Positions 55,949 to 64,000 of a DNA stretch of 64,000 nt are shown here, one piece after another. Positions within the stretch are counted from its first letter, which is position 1. Every line of letters starts with the position of its first letter. The DNA comes from Schauerella aestuarii (GTDB lineage Bacteria > Pseudomonadota > Gammaproteobacteria > Burkholderiales > Burkholderiaceae_B). The notes beneath the pieces are model-generated. The model was given only the letters and a program-made list of their open reading frames with translations, made no database searches and was not told the origin of the DNA. The position numbers were made by a program, and so were the translations under genes. The stretch is taken from the NCBI RefSeq assembly GCF_009866805.1, contig NZ_SIZW01000040.1, forward strand, positions 803,744 through 867,743. The letters run 5' to 3'.

Positions 55949-57109
55949 ATGAACATTCTCTTTACCAACTTCTTGACCTCGCCGGGAATCGACGGTCACA
56001 CGATCTACATCGCGACGCTCGCGCGCGCGTTGTCGGCTCGTCACACCATTACGGTCGCGGCACCTGCAGGAAGTGGACTGTATCGGCGCATGGGCGAGAT
56101 CCCGGGCGTACAACGTGTTGTGCAGTCGTTCCCCAATCGCATCCATCACATGCTCGGCGCCGCGCGCCAGTTGCGTCGCCTGATCAACGCCAATCAATTC
56201 GACGTGATCCACGTCAACGGTTCGGCCGATCATCGCCTTGCCATCGTGGCCACACGCGGCATGGGGGCGGCTCGCCCGCGCATCATCTTTACCAAGCACA
56301 ACGACCACTTCTCGTCGCGTTTCGGCTCGGCCCTGCGCGCCCGCATGGGCACCGATTATGTGATCGGGGTGTGCGAGTTCGTGCATCGTCAACTCGAAAA
56401 GTCGCCCTTTGCCATCTGCCCCATCGATACCGTATACAACGGTGTCGACACGCAGTTCTTCTCGCCGCGCGACCGTGAAGGCGCTTTCGCGTTGGCCGAG
56501 CAGTGGGCAGGCCGCAAGCTGGCACCGGGCACCTTGATCCTGGGCAGTAACGCCGGTACGGGCAGCTACAAGGGCTGGCAAGACATGATTACGGCGGTGG
56601 GCAAGCTGGCCGATCCGATCCGCCGTCGCGTTCATATCTTTCTTGCAGGCGAACTGCCCACGCGTGCGCAGCGGCAATTCGTGGCCGACGCCGGCATGAC
56701 CGAGCACGTCACTTTCGTGGGACGGCTCGACGATGTGCGGCCCTTGGTCGCCTGCTTTGACATCGGGTTTGTGCTGTCTTATCGCGTCGAAACCATCTCG
56801 TTCGCTTGCCGCGAAATGATGGCGATGGGTATTCCGGTGATTTTGACCGACCACGGCGGGTTGCCGGAAAACGTCACCAATGGGCGGGAGGGCTGGATCG
56901 TGCCCAAACGCGATACCGACGCGATTGCCGCGCGTGTGTTGGATGTGCTCAACAATCGGTCATTGCTGAATTTGATGGGCATCGCCGCCCGCGAGCGCAG
57001 TGTGCGCCAGTTCGGCGTCGAGCAATTCATCCTGAATACCGAGGCGGTATACCGCAAGGCTGTGGCCCGCGAACGTGGGGCGCGTGTGACAACCCTGCGA
57101 GAAAGCTGA
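55949..57109 (+). CDS. Glycosyltransferase family 4
   Basis: GT-B transferase of 386 residues: N-terminal FTNFLTSPGIDGHTIYI and FDVIHVNGSADHRLAI, C-terminal GSYKGWQDMITAV, HVTFVGRLDDVRPLV and VLSYRVETISFACREMMAMG with EX7E. Likely another LPS core or O-chain transferase, third in the run after dnaE. I use the ATG at 55949 (MNILFTNFLTSPG). Confidence 0.92.
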   Translation: MNILFTNFLTSPGIDGHTIYIATLARALSARHTITVAAPAGSGLYRRMGEIPGVQRVVQSFPNRIHHMLGAARQLRRLINANQFDVIHVNGSADHRLAIVATRGMGAARPRIIFTKHNDHFSSRFGSALRARMGTDYVIGVCEFVHRQLEKSPFAICPIDTVYNGVDTQFFSPRDREGAFALAEQWAGRKLAPGTLILGSNAGTGSYKGWQDMITAVGKLADPIRRRVHIFLAGELPTRAQRQFVADAGMTEHVTFVGRLDDVRPLVACFDIGFVLSYRVETISFACREMMAMGIPVILTDHGGLPENVTNGREGWIVPKRDTDAIAARVLDVLNNRSLLNLMGIAARERSVRQFGVEQFILNTEAVYRKAVARERGARVTTLRES

Positions 57110-57244
57110 ACGCTCTGGCAATTTGGCGGGGCAGTGACTGGCGTCGCCGTCCATGCACCCGCAGTATTTTCAACGCTTTTATCTATCGCTTTCGGCTCAC
57201 GCAGATGCGGCACGCTCAATCAGCGTGCTGCGCGCTGCACGCCC

Positions 57245-57520
57245 TCAGTTGGCAGCGCTTGGCGCCGTGAGACGTTCCAGCTTGGTCAGCCACGCCAGCG
57301 CATGATCGCGACTTGTGCCGCACATCTCCACCTCCGGCTGCAAGCCGCCGCAAAAGGCTGGCCGTTCAGGCTTGCCGAAGAGCGCACAGCGCAGATCGGG
57401 CAAGAGCTGAATACAGGGCACCCCTGCCGGCTTGCCCTCTGGCATGCCGGGGATCGGGCTCGTGATCGACGGCGCCGTGCAGCAGGCACCACAGCCCGAG
57501 CGGCAGGTGATCACAGCCAT
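57245..57520 (-). CDS. YkgJ family cysteine-cluster protein
   Basis: A 91-residue protein with a Fe/Zn-binding-type cysteine array: CRSGCGACC near the N-terminus, then VPC, RCALF, FCGG and MCGT. The family is of unknown function. ATG at 57520 is chosen; a TTG at 57532 is also open. It overlaps ydcF by 10 bases, so it is coupled to the YdcF gene. Confidence 0.87.
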   Translation of the reverse strand: MAVITCRSGCGACCTAPSITSPIPGMPEGKPAGVPCIQLLPDLRCALFGKPERPAFCGGLQPEVEMCGTSRDHALAWLTKLERLTAPSAAN

Positions 57521-58275
57521 CCGCGCGCCCAATACAGCCCAATGGCCGCGTATTCCTTAATGATCGAGCGGCTCGCGTCCAGCGCCCGCTCATTGGGCCA
57601 CCACGGCGAGAGCGAGCCGTCGGGAGGCAGCACGATCTGTGGCGACACGGCCGCCGCGATCGCCTCCACGCCTTGCTTATGAAACACGGCCATCGCACGC
57701 GGCATGTGCAGCGCCGAAGTCACCAGAAGCACCTTGCGGATGCCTTGATCGCGCAAGGCATCTTCCGAAAGCGCTGCGTTTTCGTAGGTGCTGCGGCTCG
57801 CGTTCTCCAAAATGATGGCATAGGACGGCACCCCCAACTGGCGGATCTCGTGCGCCATGCCCTGGGCTTCGCTCACGTCGCCTTCCAAGGCGCCGCCCGA
57901 GAGCAACACCCGCGGGGCCCGGCCAGCCAGGTAGAGCTCTGCCGCGGCATCCACGCGCGTGGTCTTTTTTGTTTTGTCGTAAGGCTCGAACCAATTGGCG
58001 CGCGCGTTGGCCGTATTGCCGCCCAACACCACAATGGCATCCGCCATCTCGGTTTGCTCGGGTGGCGGATTGGGATACCAGTTCTCGAGCGCACCGCCTA
58101 GCCAAAGCGACGTCACGGGCAGGCTCCACGCCGTTACCCATACGACGCCCGCAAGCATGAAGCTCGCACCCGTCTTGCGCCAGCGCAGCAGGCAGAGCAC
58201 CAGGCCCACGACGAGGAGCGTGAGGCACAAATTAAGCGGAATGATCAGTCCAGTCAGAAACGACGTCGTGGGCAT
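57511..58275 (-). CDS. YdcF family protein (DUF218, ElyC-like)
   Basis: A 254-residue envelope protein with two N-terminal membrane helices and a DUF218 domain: [35 protein letters not shown] and [19 protein letters not shown]. coli ElyC affects envelope integrity and undecaprenyl phosphate use. Its neighbours (GT9 transferase, msbA) fit an envelope role. Confidence 0.88.
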   Translation of the reverse strand: MPTTSFLTGLIIPLNLCLTLLVVGLVLCLLRWRKTGASFMLAGVVWVTAWSLPVTSLWLGGALENWYPNPPPEQTEMADAIVVLGGNTANARANWFEPYDKTKKTTRVDAAAELYLAGRAPRVLLSGGALEGDVSEAQGMAHEIRQLGVPSYAIILENASRSTYENAALSEDALRDQGIRKVLLVTSALHMPRAMAVFHKQGVEAIAAAVSPQIVLPPDGSLSPWWPNERALDASRSIIKEYAAIGLYWARGWL

Positions 58276-58288
58276 GCGTGCAAGTCCA

Positions 58289-59251
58289 TTACTGCTGCAA
58301 ATTCAAAAAGGTAAAGGCGCGCTGAGCCACTTCGTCCACCGTGGGCCAGGCATTCTCGGCGCCCAGGCATACCGCACGGGGCGACCATGGGCCCGTTCGC
58401 GCCGGGCGCGTGACCCCAAACAGGGTCAATTGTGGGGCGTCGGCGGCAGCGGCCAGGTGGGACACGCCCGAGTCGTTGCAGATGGTGAGCGACACGCGTG
58501 CGGTCAACGCAGCAAATGCGCCCAGCGACATCGGCGGCAACAGCGTTGCCGTCGGTGCATTGGTGCGAGCCTGAGCCTGTTCGGCGGGTGGCGGGCACAT
58601 GGCCACCACCACACCGCGCGCTTGCAACTGCTGCGTCAAGGCATCGAAATGCGGCCACACCTTCACGCGTCCTTTATGCAAGCCCACGGCAGTAGGCGCA
58701 ATCAGCACCACCGGCTGTGCCGCGCTGGTCCATTGCCCCACCGCCGCGTCCGCTTGGGCGCGATGTGTGTCGGTCAGGGGCAAGCCCAACGTCTTCGCAG
58801 GCGATGCCGTGCCCGCCGGTAACGCCCAGTGCGTCAGTGCGCGGCGCGTCAGGCCGTACCAGGACTCTACGGCGTGCACGGGCAACTGTGGCTTGTCGAT
58901 CGGCCAACGCAGCAGCACGCTCCGCCCATCGTCGCGATACCCGGCACTAGGGATTCCAGCGAGGCGAAACACGGCAGCGCTCGAGAGCGAGTCGGGCAGC
59001 AACAGGCCGCGCGCCGGGCCCGCATCATGGCGACGCTGTTGGCGGACCGCGCGTGCATCGGCCCAGACCTTGCCGGTCATGGGCACGAAGCCATGCGCCG
59101 GTAATCCGGCCAGAAGATCGCGCGCCCACGGGCGCGCGCACACCACCAGCGGCGCACCAGTGGCGGCGAGCAGGGCCAGTGACGGCAGACTCATGCAAAC
59201 ATCGCCCACCCAGTTGGGGAGCCGGACATATAGCGTCGAATGGGGTGACAT
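58289..59251 (-). CDS. Heptosyltransferase (GT9, WaaC/WaaF-like)
   Basis: A 320-residue GT9 enzyme that transfers heptose to the LPS inner core. It has LPNWVGDVCMSLPSLALL near the N-terminus, HAVESWYGLTRRAL, the VLIAPTAVGLHKGR site and ICNDSGVSHLAAAADAPQLTLFG, which binds ADP-heptose. Which heptose (I, II or other) is not resolvable. It is divergent from msbA, 13 bases ahead of ydcF. Confidence 0.9.
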   Translation of the reverse strand: MSPHSTLYVRLPNWVGDVCMSLPSLALLAATGAPLVVCARPWARDLLAGLPAHGFVPMTGKVWADARAVRQQRRHDAGPARGLLLPDSLSSAAVFRLAGIPSAGYRDDGRSVLLRWPIDKPQLPVHAVESWYGLTRRALTHWALPAGTASPAKTLGLPLTDTHRAQADAAVGQWTSAAQPVVLIAPTAVGLHKGRVKVWPHFDALTQQLQARGVVVAMCPPPAEQAQARTNAPTATLLPPMSLGAFAALTARVSLTICNDSGVSHLAAAADAPQLTLFGVTRPARTGPWSPRAVCLGAENAWPTVDEVAQRAFTFLNLQQ

Positions 59252-59390
59252 AAACCTGAAAAGCGCGGGTTGCCGCTGTGATGCGGACTAGAGAATACCA
59301 AACCGAGACCCGCTATGGCGGGGCAAAGGCGCCCGAGCCGAATGCGAACGGTACAATCCCCCCACATCACGATTGAAAAGCGAGATAGCA

Positions 59391-61166
59391 TTGAATTCTG
59401 GTGCACGCACCACGCCTGCGGGCTCTCAGCCGGTCAAAACCGAACTTTGGTCCCGGGTCTACAGCCGCGTAGGGAAGTATTGGAAGGGCTTGGCGGCTGC
59501 CGTGCTGCTGATGGCCGGCGCAGCCGCGACCCAGCCCACGCTCGCCATCATCATGAAGCCGCTGCTCGACGACGGCTTTTCCGGCACCAAGCCTTACTAC
59601 ATCTGGTTCCTTCCGTTGTCGGTCGTGGGCCTGATCACGCTGCGCGGCATCTGCAACTTCTTCAGTGAGTATTTATTGGCGTGGGTCGCCAATAACGTGC
59701 TCCTGGGCATGCGCAAGGATATGTTCGAGCGCTTGCTGGGTTTGCCTGATGCCGAGTTCAAGCGGGGCGATACCGGCCGGCTGCTCAACCGCTTTACGGT
59801 CGATGCCGGCAACGTCACGGGCTACGCGACTGACGTCATTACGGTGCTGGTGCGTGAAACGCTGGTGGTGCTGGCGCTCATTTGCGTGTTGCTCTACATG
59901 TCATGGCAATTGACGCTCATCATTCTGGTGATGCTGCCCGTGTCGGTCACGATTGCACGGTTGTTTACGCGCCGCCTGCGCCGCATCAATCGCGACACCG
60001 TCAATATGAATGCAGAACTCACGCGCGTCGTCGGCGAAAGTATCGATGGCCAGCGCGTGATCAAGCTCTTTGACGGTTATGAATTCGAGCGTGGCCGCTT
60101 CCACTTCGTCAGCAGCAAGCTGCGCAGATTCGCGATGCGTTCGGCCACGGCAGACGCAGCGATGACGCCGCTCACGCAAATCTGCATCTCGATTTCGGTG
60201 GCCGCCATCATCGCCGTGGCGCTCAGCCAGGCCAACACCGGCACGCTCACGGTAGGCAGCTTTGCCGCATTCATGGCATCTCTCGCGCAGATTTTCGATC
60301 CCATCAAGCGACTCACGAACGTGGCCGGCAAGATGCAGAAAATGCTGGTGGCTGCCGAAAGCGTGTTCACGCTCATCGATCAAACGCCTGAAGGAGATAC
60401 GGGTACGCGCAAACTCGACGAGCCGGTTCGCGGCCGCATCGAATTCAACAACGTCACGCACCGTTTCCCCGATGCCGACCGCGACACCGTCACCGGCATC
60501 AGTTTCACCGTCGAACCTGGCGAAACCGTCGCCTTGGTGGGACGTTCCGGCAGCGGTAAAACGACCTTGGTCAATATGCTGCCGCGTTTTGTATTGCCCG
60601 ATACCGGCAACATCCTCGTGGATGGCGTGCCGGTCGAAGATATCCAGCTCAGCAATCTGCGCTCGCATCTATCGCTCGTCAGCCAGGATGTGGTCCTGTT
60701 CGACGACTCGATTGCCGCTAACGTCGGCTATGGCACGATCGGCGACGCCAACGACCAGCAGATTCGCGATGCCCTTGAAGCGGCCAACTTGCTGAGCTTT
60801 GTGGATGGACTCCCCAACGGCATTCATACGCCGGTGGGCGAAAATGCGGCGCGCTTGTCCGGTGGGCAGCGTCAGCGCCTGGCGATCGCTCGCGCGCTGA
60901 TCAAGAATGCGCCCATCCTGATCCTGGACGAAGCCACCTCGGCGTTGGATAACGAATCCGAGCGTCAGGTGCAGTCGTCATTGGAGCGCCTGATGAAGGG
61001 CCGCACCACGCTGGTCATCGCCCATCGCCTGTCGACCGTGCAAAACGCCGATCGTATCGTGGTGCTGGACGCCGGCAAAGTGGTCGAATACGGCGCGCAT
61101 GCCGAACTGCTTGCCGCCAACGGACTGTATGCATCGCTCTACAAGATGCAGTTTCGAGAAGATTGA
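59391..61166 (+). CDS. msbA: Lipid A export ATP-binding/permease protein MsbA
   Basis: Homodimeric type IV ABC exporter that flips core-lipid A across the inner membrane. The N-terminal six-helix domain is followed by an ATPase domain with Walker A VGRSGSGKTTLVNML, signature RLSGGQRQRLAIARAL and Walker B LILDEATSALD. No ATG fits: the frame is open from TTG 59373 and TTG 59391. I chose 59391 (about 591 residues) because AGCGAGA lies just upstream. The first ATG is too far in. Confidence 0.95.
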   Translation: MNSGARTTPAGSQPVKTELWSRVYSRVGKYWKGLAAAVLLMAGAAATQPTLAIIMKPLLDDGFSGTKPYYIWFLPLSVVGLITLRGICNFFSEYLLAWVANNVLLGMRKDMFERLLGLPDAEFKRGDTGRLLNRFTVDAGNVTGYATDVITVLVRETLVVLALICVLLYMSWQLTLIILVMLPVSVTIARLFTRRLRRINRDTVNMNAELTRVVGESIDGQRVIKLFDGYEFERGRFHFVSSKLRRFAMRSATADAAMTPLTQICISISVAAIIAVALSQANTGTLTVGSFAAFMASLAQIFDPIKRLTNVAGKMQKMLVAAESVFTLIDQTPEGDTGTRKLDEPVRGRIEFNNVTHRFPDADRDTVTGISFTVEPGETVALVGRSGSGKTTLVNMLPRFVLPDTGNILVDGVPVEDIQLSNLRSHLSLVSQDVVLFDDSIAANVGYGTIGDANDQQIRDALEAANLLSFVDGLPNGIHTPVGENAARLSGGQRQRLAIARALIKNAPILILDEATSALDNESERQVQSSLERLMKGRTTLVIAHRLSTVQNADRIVVLDAGKVVEYGAHAELLAANGLYASLYKMQFRED

Positions 61167-61191
61167 CGGCGGCAGCGCGAGACCTGACCTC

Positions 61192-61345
61192 GGCGGACGA
61201 GGGTTCGTCGGACGAGGGTTTGGTTGACGGGGGGCGTCGAACGCGGATTCGTCGGACAGGGGTTTCTCGAACGACGATTCGTCGGACAGGGGTCCCCCAA
61301 GCGACGATTCTTCAGACAAGGATTTTTTGGACGAGGGATCCCTCG
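61192..61345. repeat. Degenerate 15/30-bp tandem repeats between msbA and rng
   Basis: CGGACRRGGG-type cores recur at about 61194, 61209, 61252, 61282 and, weaker, 61312, spaced by 15, 43, 30 and 30 bases. The two best units share GATTCGTCGGACAGGGG. On the minus strand the repeat reads as SDESSFEKPL / SDESAFDAP. No gene is supported in this 216-base convergent gap. Confidence 0.7.
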
Positions 61346-61382
61346 AGCCAGGGTTCTGACTGAGGCCTTTCTCGCGCGAGTC

Positions 61383-62879
61383 TTATAGCAGGATCAGGTC
61401 GTACTGCTCCTGGGAATACGACGCCTCCACTTCCATCGAGACGCGCTTTCCGACCAGATCGCCCAACATCGCCAGGTGCTGGCGCTCTTCTTCCAGAAAC
61501 AGATCCACCACTTCCTGAGACGCCAAAATCCGAAACTCGCGCGGATTGAACTGTCTTGCCTCACGCAAGATTTCGCGCAGAATTTCGTAGCACACCGTGC
61601 GCGGCGTGCGCACGCGCCCGCGCGACTCGCATGTGGGACACGGCTCGCAAAGCTGGTGCGCCAGTGAATCGCGCGTGCGCTTGCGCGTCATTTCCACCAA
61701 GCCAAGCTGCGTAAATCCATTTACCGTCATCCGCACGCGATCGCGCGCCAGTGCTTTCTTGAGCTCGGCCAACACCGTCTCGCGGTGTTCTGGATCCTCC
61801 ATATCGATGAAATCCAGGATGACGATGCCGCCCAGATTGCGCAGACGCAACTGACGCGCGATGGCCTGAGCGGCTTCCAGATTGGTCTTGAAAATCGTAT
61901 CGTCAAAATTACGGCCGCCCACAAAGCCGCCGGTATTCACGTCGACGGTGGTGAGCGCTTCAGTCTGGTCCACGATAAGGTAGCCGCCGGATTTCAAATC
62001 CACCCGTCGCGACAGCGCGCGCGCAATTTCGTCGTCCACGCCTGCCGTGTCGAACAGCGGCCGCTCGCCGCTGTAGTGCGCGATGCGCTCCGTAACCGAC
62101 GGCGTAAATGTCTTCGCCCATTCGACCAGATCGGTGGCCACCGTACGGGAATCGACCCGGATGGATCCAGTGTGCGGCCCTACCATATCGCGCAGCACGC
62201 GTTGGGCAAGTGTGAGCTCTTGGTATAGCGTCGATCCCGGAGGCCGTTCACGAGCCGCAGCCTGAATGCGGCCCCACAATTTGCGCAAATAAGCCAGATC
62301 GGCCGCGATCTCCTCGTCCGATGCGCCTTCGGCTTGTGTGCGCACGATCACGCCACCCCCTTCTTCTGGGGGCATCAGTTGCTGGATACGCTCGCGGATG
62401 TGCTGGCGTTCGGTTTCCGACTCGATCTTCTGCGAAATACCAATGTGGGGATCGTGCGGCAGATACACCAGCATGCGGCCGGCGATGCTGATCTGCGTCG
62501 ATAAGCGCGCCCCTTTGGTGCCCAGGGGATCCTTGATCACCTGAACCATGATGGTCTGGCCTTCGAACAGCATACGTTCGATGGGCGTGGGCGTCAGCCC
62601 TTGCGACCGTTCCTGCCGGTTTTCCCGCAGGTCGGCAATATGAATGAATGCTGCGCGATCCAGGCCCACATCGATAAAAGCGCTCTGCATCCCAGGAAGC
62701 ACCCGCACAACCCGTCCCAAACAAACATTGCCAACATGGCCACGCTGGATGCTGCGTTCGAGATGCAACTCCTGCACCGCCCCTTGCTCGATGATGGCGA
62801 CACGCGTTTCAAACGGCGTCACGTTGATCAGAATGTCCTCGCTGGCAGGCGTCTGGGCAGTCGTGGGGGGTGTCAGCAT
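61383..62879 (-). CDS. rng: Ribonuclease G
   Basis: Endoribonuclease of the RNase E/G family (498 residues) that matures the 5' end of 16S rRNA and degrades some mRNAs. The N-terminal S1 domain (GNVCLGRVVRVLPGMQSAFI) is followed by the DNase I-like catalytic part, with metal aspartates in VDVNTGGFVGGRN and ILDFIDMEDPEHR. The zinc-link is CEPCPTC. The C-terminus matches E. coli RNase G (YSQEQYDLILL). The start MLTPPTTAQTP has no clear ribosome-binding site. Confidence 0.97.
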   Translation of the reverse strand: MLTPPTTAQTPASEDILINVTPFETRVAIIEQGAVQELHLERSIQRGHVGNVCLGRVVRVLPGMQSAFIDVGLDRAAFIHIADLRENRQERSQGLTPTPIERMLFEGQTIMVQVIKDPLGTKGARLSTQISIAGRMLVYLPHDPHIGISQKIESETERQHIRERIQQLMPPEEGGGVIVRTQAEGASDEEIAADLAYLRKLWGRIQAAARERPPGSTLYQELTLAQRVLRDMVGPHTGSIRVDSRTVATDLVEWAKTFTPSVTERIAHYSGERPLFDTAGVDDEIARALSRRVDLKSGGYLIVDQTEALTTVDVNTGGFVGGRNFDDTIFKTNLEAAQAIARQLRLRNLGGIVILDFIDMEDPEHRETVLAELKKALARDRVRMTVNGFTQLGLVEMTRKRTRDSLAHQLCEPCPTCESRGRVRTPRTVCYEILREILREARQFNPREFRILASQEVVDLFLEEERQHLAMLGDLVGKRVSMEVEASYSQEQYDLILL

Positions 62880-63116
62880 ATGAGTGAGTGGCGTCGTATT
62901 TATTGTTTGGGGGTTCTGGCCAGCTGTAAAGAAAGCAGGTTAGGCGTGCGAGCATCTATCGCCATGATATACGGGCGCACGCTGTCACATGAGGATCCGC
63001 GACGAGTCGTCACACAAGGCTGGCTGGAAGGGCGATGGCCCCTGGGGTTTTGGGGCGGCGCGGCGCTGGGTCGAAGCGCTTGAAGATGCGATTCGTTGGG
63101 CGGCAACCGTAAAGAC

Positions 63117-63168
63117 GGAAGGAAGGAAGGAAGGAAGGAAGGAAGGAAGGAAGGAAGGAAGGAAGGAA
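63117..63168 (+). repeat. Tetranucleotide microsatellite (GGAA)13
   Basis: Thirteen perfect copies of GGAA. The length and perfection fit a hypermutable simple-sequence repeat, but it is not inside a recognisable gene. Confidence 0.97.
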
Positions 63169-63254
63169 GCGGTGCGATACGTATGAAACTGGGATTAGAT
63201 AAATCGTGGAGATCGCAAAGGTGTGGAGGAACTCAGCGATGGTAGGAGCTCAGA

Positions 63255-63300
63255 GATGGGAGGAGTTCAAAGATGGGAGGAGTTCAAAGATGGGAGGAGC
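63255..63300 (+). repeat. 17-bp tandem repeat, two full copies and a third partial
   Basis: GATGGGAGGAGTTCAAA at 63255-63271 and 63272-63288, then GATGGGAGGAGC. All purine-rich on the plus strand. Confidence 0.95.
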
Positions 63301-63353
63301 AGGCGGGGCGGCTTTGTGAGGTGTTGAAAGAGAGGGAGGAGGGAAGAGGGGGG

Positions 63354-63409
63354 AGGGAAGAGGGAAGAGGGAAGAGGGAAGAGGGAAGAGGGAAGAGGGA
63401 AGAGGGAAG
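63354..63409 (+). repeat. Heptanucleotide repeat (AGGGAAG)8
   Basis: Eight perfect copies of AGGGAAG, preceded by degenerate GGGAGG/GGAAGAG units from about 63330. Purine-only on the plus strand. Confidence 0.97.
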
Positions 63410-63802
63410 CAGTGCTTTCGATGCGGTAGCGCGTCTACTGGATTGTCATGAGCGATCGGTGCGCTGTAACAGATGGCGAATGCCGACGTACCGTTCTTGA
63501 TGCTCCCTATATAGATAGAAGCGCGCAACCGGGTATGTGTGGGTGCCATCTGGATTCCTTCCAGTCCGAGCCGGCCCGGAGCGGCGTGGCCCCATCATGG
63601 TTCGAGCTCGCTATATTTGATCTCGCTACATATAGAGAGGTCTTTGCCTCTGCGTGGGGGGCGCCACCGATCGCAGGAGACGGTTCAGCAGATTCCAGAA
63701 GACGATTCAGCGATGACCAATAAGCAACCGCTGCAAGGCGTTGGCAAAACCGCGGAATACAAACAAACGATCCGATTAATCGGGCGGCCAAGTCGCCACG
63801 AC

Positions 63803-63830
63803 TTGCACACCCCAAATCTTGTGCTATAGT
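63803..63830 (+). promoter_or_regulatory. Sigma-70-like promoter 1 at the right end
   Basis: TTGCAC (63803-63808), 16-base spacer, TATAGT (63825-63830), preceded by TGTGC. It reads rightward, out of the window. The next 120 bases have inverted repeats CACCAA/TTGGTG and GGCCGG/CCGGCC. Confidence 0.6.
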
Positions 63831-63931
63831 TCGGCCCCTTCACCAAGCAGTCGTTGTTTTGACCGGTTGGTGCGGGTCAGGGCCGGGGAAGTTTCCGGCC
63901 AGGATGTGGGGCAGTAAGTTTTGGTGCCAAG

Positions 63932-63961
63932 TTGCACTGCAAATTAAAACTGTGCTATATT
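63932..63961 (+). promoter_or_regulatory. Sigma-70-like promoter 2 at the right end
   Basis: TTGCAC (63932-63937), 18-base spacer with an AT-rich centre, TATATT (63956-63961), again preceded by CTGTGC. Reads rightward. It is followed by a perfect palindrome GGGTTAACCC at 63990-63999. The gene it drives is beyond the window. Confidence 0.65.
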
Positions 63962-64000
63962 CTCTGGCTCGGCAGTTGCAGAGAAATGCGGGTTAACCCT

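Larger units (their letters stand above)
62880..63800. other. Gene-poor interval upstream of rng
   Basis: About 920 bases with no ORF I can support. Short open frames exist on both strands but are generated by the repeats or lack family signals and ribosome-binding sites. Two thirds of it is ordinary spacer; three different simple-sequence repeats fill 63117-63409. The right third has AT-rich patches such as CTATATAGATAG near 63506 and ACATATAGAG near 63629. Confidence 0.7.

Noticed and set aside
63100..63420. CRISPR array
   Set aside because: Repeats are contiguous microsatellites of 4, 17 and 7 bases without spacers, and no cas gene is near.
63250..63549. Minus-strand ORF of 99 codons across the heptanucleotide repeat
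   Set aside because: Its SLFPLPS repeats are a translation of the microsatellite; no ribosome-binding site or family match.
63800..64000. Start of an rRNA operon
   Set aside because: Promoters and a leader are visible but no recognisable 16S sequence or box A before the edge.

Overview
The window is high-GC, gene-dense chromosomal DNA from a betaproteobacterium, most likely Burkholderiales and probably Alcaligenaceae (Bordetella/Achromobacter-like). The signs are a Bug-family solute-binding protein, the block FtsX-like permease / group II truncated haemoglobin / Kdo kinase, alaC-hom-thrC run together, and the LPS gene set around dnaE. I did not pin genus or species. I see no prophage, insertion sequence, CRISPR array, tRNA or rRNA. 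Almost everything is core or near-core, so this is mostly a housekeeping region with a few odd intergenic features.

Layout. 1-7.5 kb: end of dnaB, an SBF-family symporter, alkA, and a leftward run of a Mth938-like gene, a Bcp/PrxQ peroxiredoxin, a PIN-PhoH ATPase and pdxA. 7.6-13.8 kb: alaC-hom-thrC joined by ATGA overlaps, then a 2-hydroxyacid dehydrogenase, a GST and the fluoride channel crcB. 13.7-16.8 kb: hpnCDE, a complete farnesyl-PP-to-squalene route, with no hopene cyclase in the window. 16.9-21 kb: alr, an SDR, radA and a TauE/SafE exporter. 21-24 kb: a complete TRAP transporter (dctPQM).

24.2-33 kb: YbbP-like permease, truncated haemoglobin and kdkA (overlapping), then a complete potFGHI polyamine ABC transporter whose last gene overlaps a Spx/ArsC-like reductase, followed by an AAG-type DNA glycosylase. 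33-39 kb: yrbL, rmuC-aidB (overlapping), rpiA, and a lone phoU behind a clear PHO-box-like triple repeat. 39-48.5 kb: SDR, yggX, a Bug protein, an aspartoacylase-family amidohydrolase, argA and hrpA (divergent over a palindromic -10), then a small gene followed by a truncated zeta-toxin-like P-loop ORF.

48.5-63 kb is envelope-centred: a secreted protein of unknown function, an LpxO-like lipid A hydroxylase, dnaE translationally coupled to three glycosyltransferases, a YkgJ protein, a YdcF protein, a GT9 heptosyltransferase and msbA, then RNase G. Together with kdkA these genes point to an LPS inner core built on phosphorylated Kdo and heptose, flipped by MsbA. The last 1.1 kb has no convincing gene. 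It holds three different simple-sequence repeats and, at the end, two similar sigma-70-like promoters that read out of the window.

The best candidates for something not routine are the simple-repeat cluster at 63.1-63.4 kb, the zeta-toxin remnant at 48 kb, the triple PHO repeat before the lone phoU, three leftward genes whose starts sit directly against an intrinsic terminator, and the shared palindromic promoter of argA/hrpA. I did not find a convincing new multi-gene system.
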